Part shown: piece after piece, positions 1 through 6,678 of the stretch
Layout of the letters: every line of letters starts with the position of its first letter
Numbering within the stretch: position 1 is the first letter of the stretch
From: JALEGB01 sp038530925
GTDB taxonomy: Bacteria > Pseudomonadota > Alphaproteobacteria > Rhodobacterales > Rhodobacteraceae
NCBI GenBank assembly: GCA_038530925.1
Contig: JBCBCG010000054.1
Span: forward strand, 1 to 21,264
Direction: 5' to 3'
Length of the DNA: 21,264 bases
Translations under genes and position numbers: made by a program
The notes under the pieces: generated by a model
Databases searched by the model: none
Told to the model about the DNA's origin: nothing
Seen by the model: the letters and a program-made list of their open reading frames with translations, nothing else

Positions 1-28
1 GGCTCGCTCGGCTCAGCTCCGCGATCAA
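1..28. repeat. Outer arm of a perfect 28-bp inverted repeat
   Basis: These 28 bases are the exact reverse complement of positions 377-404, inside the downstream TPR gene. The match starts at the first base of the window, so the repeat may be longer. Pairing stops at position 29. The arms enclose 348 bp holding the whole leader, the ribosome-binding site and the first 44 codons of the TPR gene. The arrangement could be an invertible segment, or a fold-back or assembly artefact if this is a contig end. The rest of 29-243 is GC-rich leader without a convincing gene. Confidence 0.9.
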
Positions 29-243
29 AGTTCCGGCTTCGCCGCCGGTTGTCGCGGGACCCACGCCCGGCGCGCCGAGGCGAAGCGCGCCGAGAAAGCT
101 TAACGCCCCTTGGCGCGCCGCCGCCGCGCCCCTACCCTCTTAGTCAGGTTTTGACGGCGGTGAAAGCTAGACGCAGCGTCAATCCGCCTCGGAGCCGCGG
201 GCTTCAGAGGCGGAGCCGCGCGGCGCGGTGAAGGAGGCTCGGC

Positions 244-981
244 ATGCGCGACCAGGAGTTACGCGATCGGCGAGGCGCGGCGGAGCGGCTGGCGCGCGGC
301 GCGCTGGCGACGCTGATCGGGGCCGCGATGCTCGGCGTGGCCGGGGCCGCCGCCGCGCAGCCGACGACGCCGGAGGTTGATCGCGGAGCTGAGCCGAGCG
401 AGCCCGCGCCGTCTCAACGCGATCTGATCGAAGAGTTCCGAAGCGGCGCGCAGACCGACGCCGCGGAAGAGATCGAAGAGGAGCCGGCGCCGAAGCTTTC
501 GCCTGAAGAGGCGTTGGAGCAGGCCTATGCGGATCTCAAATCCGAGGAGGAGCCGATCTGGCGCGCAGCTGAGGAAAAGGTGACGAAATCCTGGTCTCAA
601 TCAGGCTCGGACAGCATGGATTTGTTGCTCGAGCGCGGGCGGACCGCCATGCAGCGTGAGGATTGGGCGGCGGCGACGGAGCATCTCACGGACCTTGTGA
701 ACCTTGCGCCGGCGTTCGCGGAGGGATGGAACATGCGCGCCTCGGCGTACTTCCATCAGGAGGAGACCGGAGCGGCGCTGGCGGATCTGGCGAACGCCAT
801 CGCGCTCGAGCCGCGGCATTTCAGCGCTTATTCCGGTCTCGGCGTCCTGTTCGAGCAAATCGGCGACCCGCGGCGCGCGCTGGCGGCGCATCGCGAGGCG
901 CTGGCGATCCATCCGAATTTGGAGAATTCGTTGAACGCGGTGAGACGGCTCGCGCCAACCGCGGACGGCCGTCCGATCTAA
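244..981 (+). CDS. Secreted tetratricopeptide-repeat protein
   Basis: The protein has 245 residues. Residues 1-39 form a signal peptide: a basic start (MRDQELRDRR), a hydrophobic core around residues 20-36 and an Ala-rich cleavage region ending AAAAQ, so export to the periplasm is inferred. Residues 40-118 are acidic and Pro/Glu-rich, probably disordered. Residues 126-228 carry about three TPR units, for example around WAAATEHL, AALADLANAIALEP and RALAAHREALAIHP. TPRs bind other proteins; no enzyme motif is visible and the partner is unknown. ATG at 244 follows AGGAGG at 232-237 with a 6-nt spacer. The helicase gene follows 86-95 bp downstream on the same strand. One arm of a 28-bp inverted repeat lies in codons 45-54, which is odd for a coding sequence. 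Confidence 0.85.
   Translation: MRDQELRDRRGAAERLARGALATLIGAAMLGVAGAAAAQPTTPEVDRGAEPSEPAPSQRDLIEEFRSGAQTDAAEEIEEEPAPKLSPEEALEQAYADLKSEEEPIWRAAEEKVTKSWSQSGSDSMDLLLERGRTAMQREDWAAATEHLTDLVNLAPAFAEGWNMRASAYFHQEETGAALADLANAIALEPRHFSAYSGLGVLFEQIGDPRRALAAHREALAIHPNLENSLNAVRRLAPTADGRPI
377..404. repeat. Inner arm of the 28-bp inverted repeat, inside the TPR gene
   Basis: This is the exact reverse complement of positions 1-28. It is read in frame as residues 45-54 of the TPR protein, just after the predicted signal peptide. No mismatch was found over 28 positions when checked base by base. Confidence 0.9.
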
Positions 982-986
982 GCGCC

Positions 987-1050
987 GCCGCGTCTCTCAG
1001 CCCGCCGGCGCCGTCGGGCGACCGCCGTCGACGCGGCTCCTTCCGTTTTT
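987..1050 (+). terminator. Possible imperfect terminator or attenuator between TPR and helicase genes
   Basis: GCCGCGTC at 987-994 pairs perfectly with GACGCGGC at 1030-1037. An inner 4-bp stem (CCCG 1001-1004 with CGGG 1015-1018) lies within it, and a run of five T follows at 1046-1050. The large inner loop and the 8-base gap to the T run make it weaker than a canonical terminator. Confidence 0.35.
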
Positions 1051-1056
1051 CGTTCC

Positions 1057-1062
1057 GAGAGG
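1057..1062 (+). promoter_or_regulatory. Ribosome-binding site that bears on the helicase start
   Basis: GAGAGG lies 5 nt before an in-frame TTG at 1068 but 14 nt before the ATG at 1077. The spacing favours TTG initiation, adding three residues (MLS) to the protein. ATG 1077 remains the conventional choice. Confidence 0.4.
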
Positions 1063-1076
1063 TCAGCTTGCTGAGC

Positions 1077-4000
1077 ATGCGTCTCGCCGAGACCTTTCAG
1101 CGGCCTGAACGCGCGCCGGATTTCGGCGGCGCGCCGCCGCCCGCATCAGGCGCCGCGGACCCGTTCTGGCTGCGCGCGACGCCGGAGCGCAATGACGGCG
1201 TGACCGCCGTGCTCGGCCCCACGAACACCGGCAAAACCCATTACGCGGTCGACCGCATGCTCGCGCATAAGAGCGGCGTGATCGGCTTTCCGCTCCGCCT
1301 TCTGGCGCGCGAGGTCTATGACCGCGTCGTCGCGCGCCGCGGCCCGGGCGATGTGGCGCTGATCACCGGCGAGGAGAAGATCGTCCCGCCCAAAGCGCGC
1401 TTTTATCTCTGCACCGTCGAATCGATGCCGCTCGATTGGGGCGCGGATTTCCTCGCGGTCGACGAGATCCAGCTCTGCGCCGATCCAGAGCGCGGGCATG
1501 TCTTCACCAACCGCCTCCTTTCCGCCCGCGGCCGGATCGAGACGCTGTTTCTCGGCTCAGAGAGCATTCGCGAGCGCATCGCCGCGCTGTTGCCCGGCGC
1601 GCGCTTCGAGCATCGCGATCGGCTTTCGACGCTGAGCTACGCCGGTTCAAAGAAGATCTCGCGCATGCCGACGCGATCGGCGATCGTCGCCTTCTCGGTC
1701 GACAACGTCTACGCGATCGCAGAGCTGCTGCGGCGGCAGAAAGGCGGCGCGGCGGTGGTGATGGGCGCGCTCAGCCCGCGCACGCGCAACGCTCAAGTCG
1801 CGCTTTATCAAGAAGGTGAAGTCGATTTCCTGGTGGCGACCGACGCGATCGGCATGGGCCTCAATCTCGATCTGCGCCATGTCGCCTTCGCCGGGCTGGC
1901 GAAATTCGACGGGCGACGCCATCGCAGGCTCGACGCGCAGGAGCTGGCGCAGATCGCCGGGCGCGCCGGCCGCCATAAGGAGGACGGCGCCTTCGGCGTG
2001 ACGGGCGAGGCGCCGCCGCTCGACGCCGAAATCGTCTCCGCGATCGAGGAGCATCGCTTCCGCAGCGTCGGCCGCCTGCAATGGCGCAACGCGGTGCTCG
2101 ACTACGCCACGCCGCAGAACCTTCTGGCCAGCCTCGAGCGGGATCCCGGCTCAGAGCATCTCGCCCGCGCGCGGGAGGCCGAAGACGTGGCGGCGCTGCG
2201 CGCGCTTTGCCGCGACGAGACCGTTCAGGCGCGCGCGAAAGGCCGCTCGCAGGTGAAGCTTCTCTGGGAAGTCTGCCAGGTGCCGGACTTCCGAAAGACC
2301 ATGCCCGCCGAACATGCGGCGCTCTTGGCGCAGCTCTATCGGTTTCTGAGTTCCGAAGCCGCTGTGGCGCCTGAAGATTGGTTCGCCGCGCAATGCGATC
2401 GGCTCGACCGAACCGAAGGCGATATCGATGCGCTTTCGAAGCGCTTGGCTTATATACGAACTTGGACATATGTGGCGAACCGTTCGCGCTGGCTTGACGA
2501 TCCGGGCCATTGGCGCGAACGGACGCGCGCGATCGAGGACAGGCTGTCGGACGCCTTGCATGAGCGCTTAACGCAACGGTTCGTGGATCGACGGACCAGC
2601 GTTCTGGCTCGGCGCCTGAAGCAAAAGGAGAGATTGGTGGCCACCGTCGACGACAAAGGCTCTGTGACGGTCGAAGGCGAGTTCGTCGGCCGAATCGAAG
2701 GCTTCCGCTTCCAGGCCGACCCGAGCGCCGCCAGCGACGAGGCGAAAACGCTTCAAGCCGCGGGCGCCAGCGCCTTGCAGGAGGAGTTCGCCCGCCGCGT
2801 GCAGACGTTCTACAGCGCGCCGGACGCGGAGATCGCCTTGACCGAGCAAGGCGGACTGATGTGGGGCGACGCCGCTGTCGGCCGCCTGAAGGCCAAGGAG
2901 CTGGCGCGCGAGGGCGCCGATCCCATGGCGGTGCGCGCCGCGCCCTTCGCTGACGAGATGATCGAGCCTGCGCTGCAGGAAAAGATCGAGCGGCGGCTGC
3001 AGTTTTGGATCGACCGCAAGATCGAGGCGGTGTTCGAGCCCTTGATCAAGCTGCGCGACGATCCAGCGATCACGGGCCTGGCGCGCGGCGTCGCCTATCA
3101 GTTGATCGAGCGGCTGGGCGTGATCCCTCGAAACGAGATCGCCGATCAAATCAAGGCGCTCGATCAAGAGGCGCGCCGTCCGCTTCGCGCGCATCAGGTG
3201 CGCTTCGGCCAGCACACGGTGTTCATTCCGGCGCTGCTGAAGCCGGCGCCGACGCGCCTGCGGCTCATCTTATGGGGCCTCGCTGAAGAGCTTCCCGAGA
3301 TCCCGAGCCCGCCGCCGCCCGGCCATGTGACCATCCCCGCGGCCGCGGAGGCGCCGAAACGCTATTACGCGATGGCCGGCTATCACCGCGCCGGCCCGCG
3401 CGCGATCCGGCTCGACATGCTGGAGCGGCTGGCGGATCTCATCCGACCGCTCGACGCGCGCGGCGGGTTCGAGGCGAGCCCGGAGATGTTGTCGCTCACC
3501 GGCGCGACGCTGGAGCAATTCGCGGAGATGATGGAGGGCCTCGGCTATCGCGCCGAGCGCGGCGAGCGGCCGAAAGCAGCCAAAACGAAGCAGGATCAGG
3601 AGCCGACTGCGCCGACCACCACAGAGGCCGCGCCTGAGGCGGACGCATCCTCCAGCGCCGAGGCCGCGGCGCCGGAGGCGGAGACCATCGGCGTTGACGC
3701 CGCCGCCGCGGACTTGATCGGCGCGGCGGCGGCGTCAACGCCGGAAGCTGCAGACGCGCAGTCGGCGCCCGCGAAGGATGGCGCTGCGGCGCTCGACCCG
3801 GCGGCCGGCGCGCCGACGCCGGAGGCCGGCGCAGCGCCGGAGGAACCGGTCAGCGAGCCACCCAATCACTCTGCCGACGTTTTGGCCGCGTCATCCTCAG
3901 ACGCGCACAGCGCCGACGCAGCGGCGCTGCCTGAGGACGGCGCAGCGCCGAAGGCGCTTGGCGATCTGACGATAGAGCCGCCGGAGACGCGCGCGGCCGA

Positions 4001-4619
4001 AGCCGCGCCAGACACCCCAACCAACGAAACAACCGGCGAAACGACGGGCGACGCCGCCGAGATGGCGCTCGACCGCCAAACACCCACCCCAGACGCGTCT
4101 CCCCAGGACGAGCCCGCGACAGCGAGCGAGGACGCTGCGGCGCCGAGCGGAGAGACGGAGGTGTTCTATATCTTCACGCTCCAGCCGCGCGGCCGGCGCG
4201 GGCGCGATGAGGCGCGTGGCGAGGCCGGGCCGCGGCGCCGCGGCAAGCGCGGCGCGCAAGGCCGCGGCGAGGCAGAGGCGGGGCGCCAGGGCGTCAAGCG
4301 CGATGGAGGCGACGCGCGCGGTCAAGAAGCCAAAGCGCAAGAGGGCCGAGGGCAAGAGGGCCGAGGGCAAGAGGGCCGAGGGAAAGACGGCCGAGGGCAA
4401 GACGGTCGCGGTAATGGCGGTCGCGGGAATGGCGGCCGCGGTCAGGAGACGCGCGGCGAGGGGCGGCCTGGCGGCAAGCGCAAAGGCGGGCGCGACGATA
4501 AAGGCGGCCGCGGCGGCCGGCCGCCGCAGGAGATCTCGAGCGGCCCGCCCCGCCGCGGCGCTAAGATCGATCCTGACTCGCCCTTCGCCATTCTGCAGAA
4601 GCTGAAGGACCGTGAGTGA
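1077..4619 (+). CDS. SUV3-like DExH RNA helicase with long disordered RG-rich tail
   Basis: Numbered from ATG 1077, the protein has 1180 residues. It matches the alphaproteobacterial helicases related to mitochondrial SUV3, which unwind RNA in an ATP-dependent way. Motif I is GPTNTGKT (47-54), motif II is DEIQ (129-132) and motif VI is QIAGRAGRH (292-300). A helical region follows to about residue 835. Residues 836-1025 are Ala/Glu/Pro-rich and acidic. Residues 1030-1165 are Arg/Gly-rich with EGRG-type repeats, and the end is DPDSPFAILQKLKDRE. Such a basic tail probably binds RNA; this is inferred. The open frame extends upstream to 663 but that part overlaps the TPR gene and reads as non-protein. 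TTG 1068 is an alternative start. It overlaps the S4 gene by 4 bases, suggesting coupled translation and a joint RNA role. Confidence 0.9.
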   Translation: MRLAETFQRPERAPDFGGAPPPASGAADPFWLRATPERNDGVTAVLGPTNTGKTHYAVDRMLAHKSGVIGFPLRLLAREVYDRVVARRGPGDVALITGEEKIVPPKARFYLCTVESMPLDWGADFLAVDEIQLCADPERGHVFTNRLLSARGRIETLFLGSESIRERIAALLPGARFEHRDRLSTLSYAGSKKISRMPTRSAIVAFSVDNVYAIAELLRRQKGGAAVVMGALSPRTRNAQVALYQEGEVDFLVATDAIGMGLNLDLRHVAFAGLAKFDGRRHRRLDAQELAQIAGRAGRHKEDGAFGVTGEAPPLDAEIVSAIEEHRFRSVGRLQWRNAVLDYATPQNLLASLERDPGSEHLARAREAEDVAALRALCRDETVQARAKGRSQVKLLWEVCQVPDFRKTMPAEHAALLAQLYRFLSSEAAVAPEDWFAAQCDRLDRTEGDIDALSKRLAYIRTWTYVANRSRWLDDPGHWRERTRAIEDRLSDALHERLTQRFVDRRTSVLARRLKQKERLVATVDDKGSVTVEGEFVGRIEGFRFQADPSAASDEAKTLQAAGASALQEEFARRVQTFYSAPDAEIALTEQGGLMWGDAAVGRLKAKELAREGADPMAVRAAPFADEMIEPALQEKIERRLQFWIDRKIEAVFEPLIKLRDDPAITGLARGVAYQLIERLGVIPRNEIADQIKALDQEARRPLRAHQVRFGQHTVFIPALLKPAPTRLRLILWGLAEELPEIPSPPPPGHVTIPAAAEAPKRYYAMAGYHRAGPRAIRLDMLERLADLIRPLDARGGFEASPEMLSLTGATLEQFAEMMEGLGYRAERGERPKAAKTKQDQEPTAPTTTEAAPEADASSSAEAAAPEAETIGVDAAAADLIGAAAASTPEAADAQSAPAKDGAAALDPAAGAPTPEAGAAPEEPVSEPPNHSADVLAASSSDAHSADAAALPEDGAAPKALGDLTIEPPETRAAEAAPDTPTNETTGETTGDAAEMALDRQTPTPDASPQDEPATASEDAAAPSGETEVFYIFTLQPRGRRGRDEARGEAGPRRRGKRGAQGRGEAEAGRQGVKRDGGDARGQEAKAQEGRGQEGRGQEGRGKDGRGQDGRGNGGRGNGGRGQETRGEGRPGGKRKGGRDDKGGRGGRPPQEISSGPPRRGAKIDPDSPFAILQKLKDRE
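4338..4457 (+). repeat. Tandem 15-bp repeat coding RG-type pentapeptides
   Basis: Eight successive 15-base units begin at 4338, 4353, 4368, 4383, 4398, 4413, 4428 and 4443. The first three are identical (CAAGAGGGCCGAGGG) and later ones diverge. They encode QEGRG, KDGRG, QDGRG and NGGRG in the helicase tail. The unit length is a multiple of three, so copy number can vary without a frameshift. Confidence 0.9.
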
Positions 4620-5062
4620 GCGGCGCCGGCGAGGAGCGTCTGCGCCTCGATAAGTGGCTCTGGCGCGCGCGGCTTTATAAAACGCGCGCGCTGGCAGCCG
4701 CCGCCGTGGAGGGCGGAAAGATCCGCGTCAACAGCGTGCGGCGGACCAAGCCGGGCGCCGGCGTCAAACGCGGCGACGTGCTCACCATCGCGAAAGCGGG
4801 CGGCGTGCTGGTGCTTCGCATTGAAGCGTTCGGTGAGCGGCGCGGGCCGGCGGCGGAAGCGCAGCAGCTCTACGAAGATCTCGCGCCGCGCTCCGCCGGC
4901 GCCACGGCGGCGAGAGATGACGCCACGGAAGCCAAGCGCGCCGCGGAACGCCTTGATGAAAAGACCGAAACCCCGCCGCGCGCCGGTGTTCACGACGAGT
5001 CTCCCGGCCCAGATCGCATCTTGCGGTCTCCGCCGAGCGCCAACGGGGCGGAGGGCGGATAA
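4616..5062 (+). CDS. S4-domain RNA-binding protein (Hsp15/HslR-like)
   Basis: The protein has 148 residues. The S4 fold spans about residues 8-72: RLDKWLWRARLYKTR, then the basic KIRVNSVRRTKPGAGVKRGD segment, then a strand ending VLVLRIEAF. In the family this fold binds structured RNA; HslR binds stalled 50S subunits carrying peptidyl-tRNA. Residues 90-148 are a charged, Pro-rich tail, probably disordered and longer than in E. coli HslR. The start is GTG at 4616, overlapping the helicase stop as GTGA, so translational coupling is likely. Helicase, S4 protein, fdxA and carD form a neighbourhood I know from alphaproteobacteria. The precise RNA target cannot be read from sequence. Confidence 0.9.
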   Translation: MSGAGEERLRLDKWLWRARLYKTRALAAAAVEGGKIRVNSVRRTKPGAGVKRGDVLTIAKAGGVLVLRIEAFGERRGPAAEAQQLYEDLAPRSAGATAARDDATEAKRAAERLDEKTETPPRAGVHDESPGPDRILRSPPSANGAEGG

Positions 5063-5154
5063 TCGTCCGTCGCGCGCTCTTGACGAAGGCGGCGCGGCGC
5101 TGTTGAACCCGGCCGCTGGGCGGATTAGCACGTTGTCCGAACGGCGCTTGCGCA

Positions 5155-5168
5155 GCGCGGATCCGCGC
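5155..5168. repeat. 14-bp perfect palindrome in the S4-fdxA gap
   Basis: GCGCGGATCCGCGC is self-complementary and lies in the 254-bp gap before fdxA. It could be a protein-binding site or chance in GC-rich DNA. The gap also has TTGACA at 5202-5207, but no -10 element at normal spacing. Confidence 0.3.
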
Positions 5169-5316
5169 GACCGCTCAAGATCGCGGCGATTTCCCGCAGG
5201 GTTGACACACCTCAAGGATAACACGCCGGGACGGTGAGAAATCTAAGAGCGCGGCCGGCGAACTCATGCGCGCCGCCGCGCGATAAAGAGGCGCGACAGC
5301 GCTTTGGGAGCTTTGA

Positions 5317-5655
5317 ATGACCTATGTGGTGACGGACAACTGCGTGCGCTGCAAGTACACGGATTGCGTGGAGGTGTGCCCCGTCGACTGCTTTTATGAA
5401 GGCGACAACATGCTCGTCATTCATCCGGATGAATGCATCGATTGCGGCGTGTGCGAGCCGGAATGCCCGGCGGACGCCATCCGTCCCGACACGGAGCCCG
5501 GTCTCGAAAAGTGGCTGGAGGTGAACAAGACCTATTCCGAAAGCTGGCCCGTCATCACCCGGAAAAAGGACCCGCTGCCGGAGGCGGAGAAGCATGACGG
5601 CGAATCGGGCAAGTTCGAAAAGTACTTCTCGCCTGAGCCAGGGACCGGAGATTAG
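5317..5655 (+). CDS. fdxA: Seven-iron ferredoxin FdxA
   Basis: The protein has 112 residues, the usual length for this family, and carries one [3Fe-4S] and one [4Fe-4S] cluster as a cytoplasmic electron carrier. By analogy with Azotobacter ferredoxin I, Cys9, Cys17 and Cys50 hold the 3Fe cluster and Cys21, Cys40, Cys43 and Cys46 hold the 4Fe cluster; Cys12 and Cys25 are extra. The motifs CVEVCP and CIDCGVCEPECP are visible. The C-terminal part, including LEKWLEVNKTYSESWPVI, is typical of the FdxA branch. ATG 5317 follows GGGAG at 5306-5310 with a 6-nt spacer. It sits before carD with a GC-rich hairpin and a promoter between, so the two genes are probably transcribed separately. Confidence 0.95.
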   Translation: MTYVVTDNCVRCKYTDCVEVCPVDCFYEGDNMLVIHPDECIDCGVCEPECPADAIRPDTEPGLEKWLEVNKTYSESWPVITRKKDPLPEAEKHDGESGKFEKYFSPEPGTGD

Positions 5656-5669
5656 GCCGGAGGTCCTCC

Positions 5670-5695
5670 GACGCGGCGCGCTAACGCGCTGCGTC
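5670..5695 (+). terminator. Hairpin after fdxA
   Basis: GACGCGGCGCG (5670-5680) pairs with CGCGCTGCGTC (5685-5695) over 11 positions with one G-U pair and a CTAA loop. It starts 15 bases after the fdxA stop. There is no clear T run after it, so it is either a weak terminator or an RNA-stabilising 3' hairpin. Confidence 0.5.
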
Positions 5696-5740
5696 GCAAG
5701 CAATTTCCTGCAGCGACGCCTGGGCGCGCGCGCGGCGAGG

Positions 5741-5769
5741 TTGTGCATCGCTTCATAATTTGTTATAGC
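5741..5769 (+). promoter_or_regulatory. Sigma70-like promoter for carD
   Basis: TTGTGC at 5741-5746 and TATAGC at 5764-5769 are separated by 17 bp in a locally AT-rich stretch. It would give a leader of nearly 190 nt before carD. It is the best promoter candidate in the 307-bp gap 5656-5962, which also holds the fdxA hairpin and an FNR-type box. Confidence 0.5.
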
Positions 5770-5838
5770 TTCGCGACACACAGGCCAAGCAACCGGGGGG
5801 TTCACTTGGGGCCGTCCGAGGTGCGCCGTTAGTCATTG

Positions 5839-5852
5839 TTGATTTGAATCAA
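5839..5852. promoter_or_regulatory. FNR/FixK-type binding site upstream of carD
   Basis: TTGATTTGAATCAA matches the FNR/FnrL/FixK consensus TTGAT-N4-ATCAA at all ten defined positions. The dyad extends one pair further on each side (5838-5853). Its centre is about 117 bp before the carD start. It lies downstream of the TTGTGC/TATAGC promoter, so it could repress that promoter or activate a second start near 5887, where only a poor -10 is visible. Confidence 0.6.
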
Positions 5853-5962
5853 CCTGCGCGCAGCTGCGTCGCGGGTTTCTTCATTTGGGCAACAATCTGC
5901 GCCTTGGACGCGTTTCGCCGTGCGTGATTGGAACGATTGAAAAACAGAGAGGGTCGCCGCCG

Positions 5963-6487
5963 ATGACCAAAAAAACAAAAACGCAAAAACGCTCGGAGTT
6001 CCGCGCCAACGACTTTGTGGTCTACCCTGCGCACGGCGTCGGCAAAATCGTGTCGATCGAGGAGCGCGACATCGCTGGCGTTAAGCTTGAGATGTTCGTG
6101 ATCTCGTTCGAAAAAGACAAGATGACGCTGCGCGTGCCGACGACGAAAGTCGCCAGCACCGGAATGAGGACGTTGTCGAGCCCTGATGTTGTGGGCAAGG
6201 CGATGGAGATCCTCAAAGGCCGCGCGCGCGTGAAACGGGCGATGTGGTCGCGCCGGGCGATGGAGTATGAGGCGAAGATCAACTCTGGCGATCTCATCTC
6301 GATCGCTGAAGTCGTGCGCGATCTTTTCCGGGCGGAGACTCAACCGGAGCAGTCCTATTCGGAGCGGCAATTGTTCGAAGCGGCATTCGAACGGATGACG
6401 CGCGAATTGGCGGCTGTAGAGAAGATCAATGAAGATGACGCGGCAAAGCGCGTCGAAGCGGTTCTGGTGAAGCGCGCCGCCGCGTAA
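5963..6487 (+). CDS. carD: CarD/CdnL-family RNA polymerase-binding transcription regulator
   Basis: The protein has 174 residues. Residues 13-65 form the RNA polymerase-interacting domain (NDFVVYPAHGVGKIVSIEE), which resembles the domain of Mfd that binds the beta subunit. Residues 75-165 form the helical DNA-contacting domain; Trp95 in MWSRR corresponds to the Trp that wedges into promoter DNA in mycobacterial CarD. Family members stabilise open promoter complexes, especially at rRNA promoters. The frame is open to 5885, but ATG 5963 has GAGAGGG at 5947-5953 and begins with the Lys-rich MTKKTKTQKR typical of alphaproteobacterial members. It has its own promoter region with an FNR-type box, and a strong terminator follows. 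Confidence 0.95.
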   Translation: MTKKTKTQKRSEFRANDFVVYPAHGVGKIVSIEERDIAGVKLEMFVISFEKDKMTLRVPTTKVASTGMRTLSSPDVVGKAMEILKGRARVKRAMWSRRAMEYEAKINSGDLISIAEVVRDLFRAETQPEQSYSERQLFEAAFERMTRELAAVEKINEDDAAKRVEAVLVKRAAA

Positions 6488-6515
6488 ACCGCGACGCCCA
6501 CCGTTCGGCGACAGG

Positions 6516-6547
6516 AACGCCCGCAGCTTCGGCCGCGGGCGTTTTTT
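6516..6547 (+). terminator. Rho-independent terminator after carD
   Basis: AACGCCCGC (6516-6524) pairs perfectly with GCGGGCGTT (6535-6543). Inside, a GC pair of bases on each side closes a stable TTCG tetraloop. A run of six T at 6542-6547 follows. It begins 29 bases after the carD stop. Confidence 0.92.
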
Positions 6548-6563
6548 GTTGGCGGCGTCCACA

Positions 6564-6599
6564 GATGTGCGGGAGAGACGCTTAATCTCTCCGAACATC
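6564..6599. repeat. Imperfect inverted repeat before the deacetylase gene
   Basis: GGAGAGA (6572-6578) pairs with TCTCTCC (6586-6592) around a 7-base loop. After a small internal loop, GATGT (6564-6568) pairs with ACATC (6595-6599). It is separate from the carD terminator and lies 80 bp before ATG 6679. It could be an operator or an RNA leader structure. Confidence 0.4.
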
Positions 6600-6666
6600 G
6601 GAAATCTTTCGTCAAGATTACTCAGGTAGGCCTCGATCATAGCCGGCCATCCGGGCCGGCGCGGGG

Positions 6667-6672
6667 TAGAGG
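6667..6672 (+). promoter_or_regulatory. Ribosome-binding site supporting the start at 6679
   Basis: TAGAGG lies 6 nt before ATG 6679. The later in-frame ATGs at 6814, 6829 and 6841 have no purine-rich site at proper distance, so the pentapeptide repeat is probably translated. Confidence 0.45.
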
Positions 6673-6678
6673 CCGCCC

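Noticed and set aside
49..231. 60-codon frame before the TPR gene
   Set aside because: It is Arg/Pro-rich, has no ribosome-binding site and resembles random translation of GC-rich DNA.
663..1067. N-terminal extension of the helicase frame
   Set aside because: It overlaps the well supported TPR gene, is Gly/Arg/Ala-rich without domain features, and ribosome-binding evidence points to 1068 or 1077.
4338..4457. CRISPR-like array
   Set aside because: The units are contiguous 15-bp in-frame coding repeats without spacers.
5202..5222. TTGACA followed by GATAAC upstream of fdxA as a promoter
   Set aside because: The two hexamers are only 9 bp apart, and nothing like a -10 occurs at 16-18 bp.
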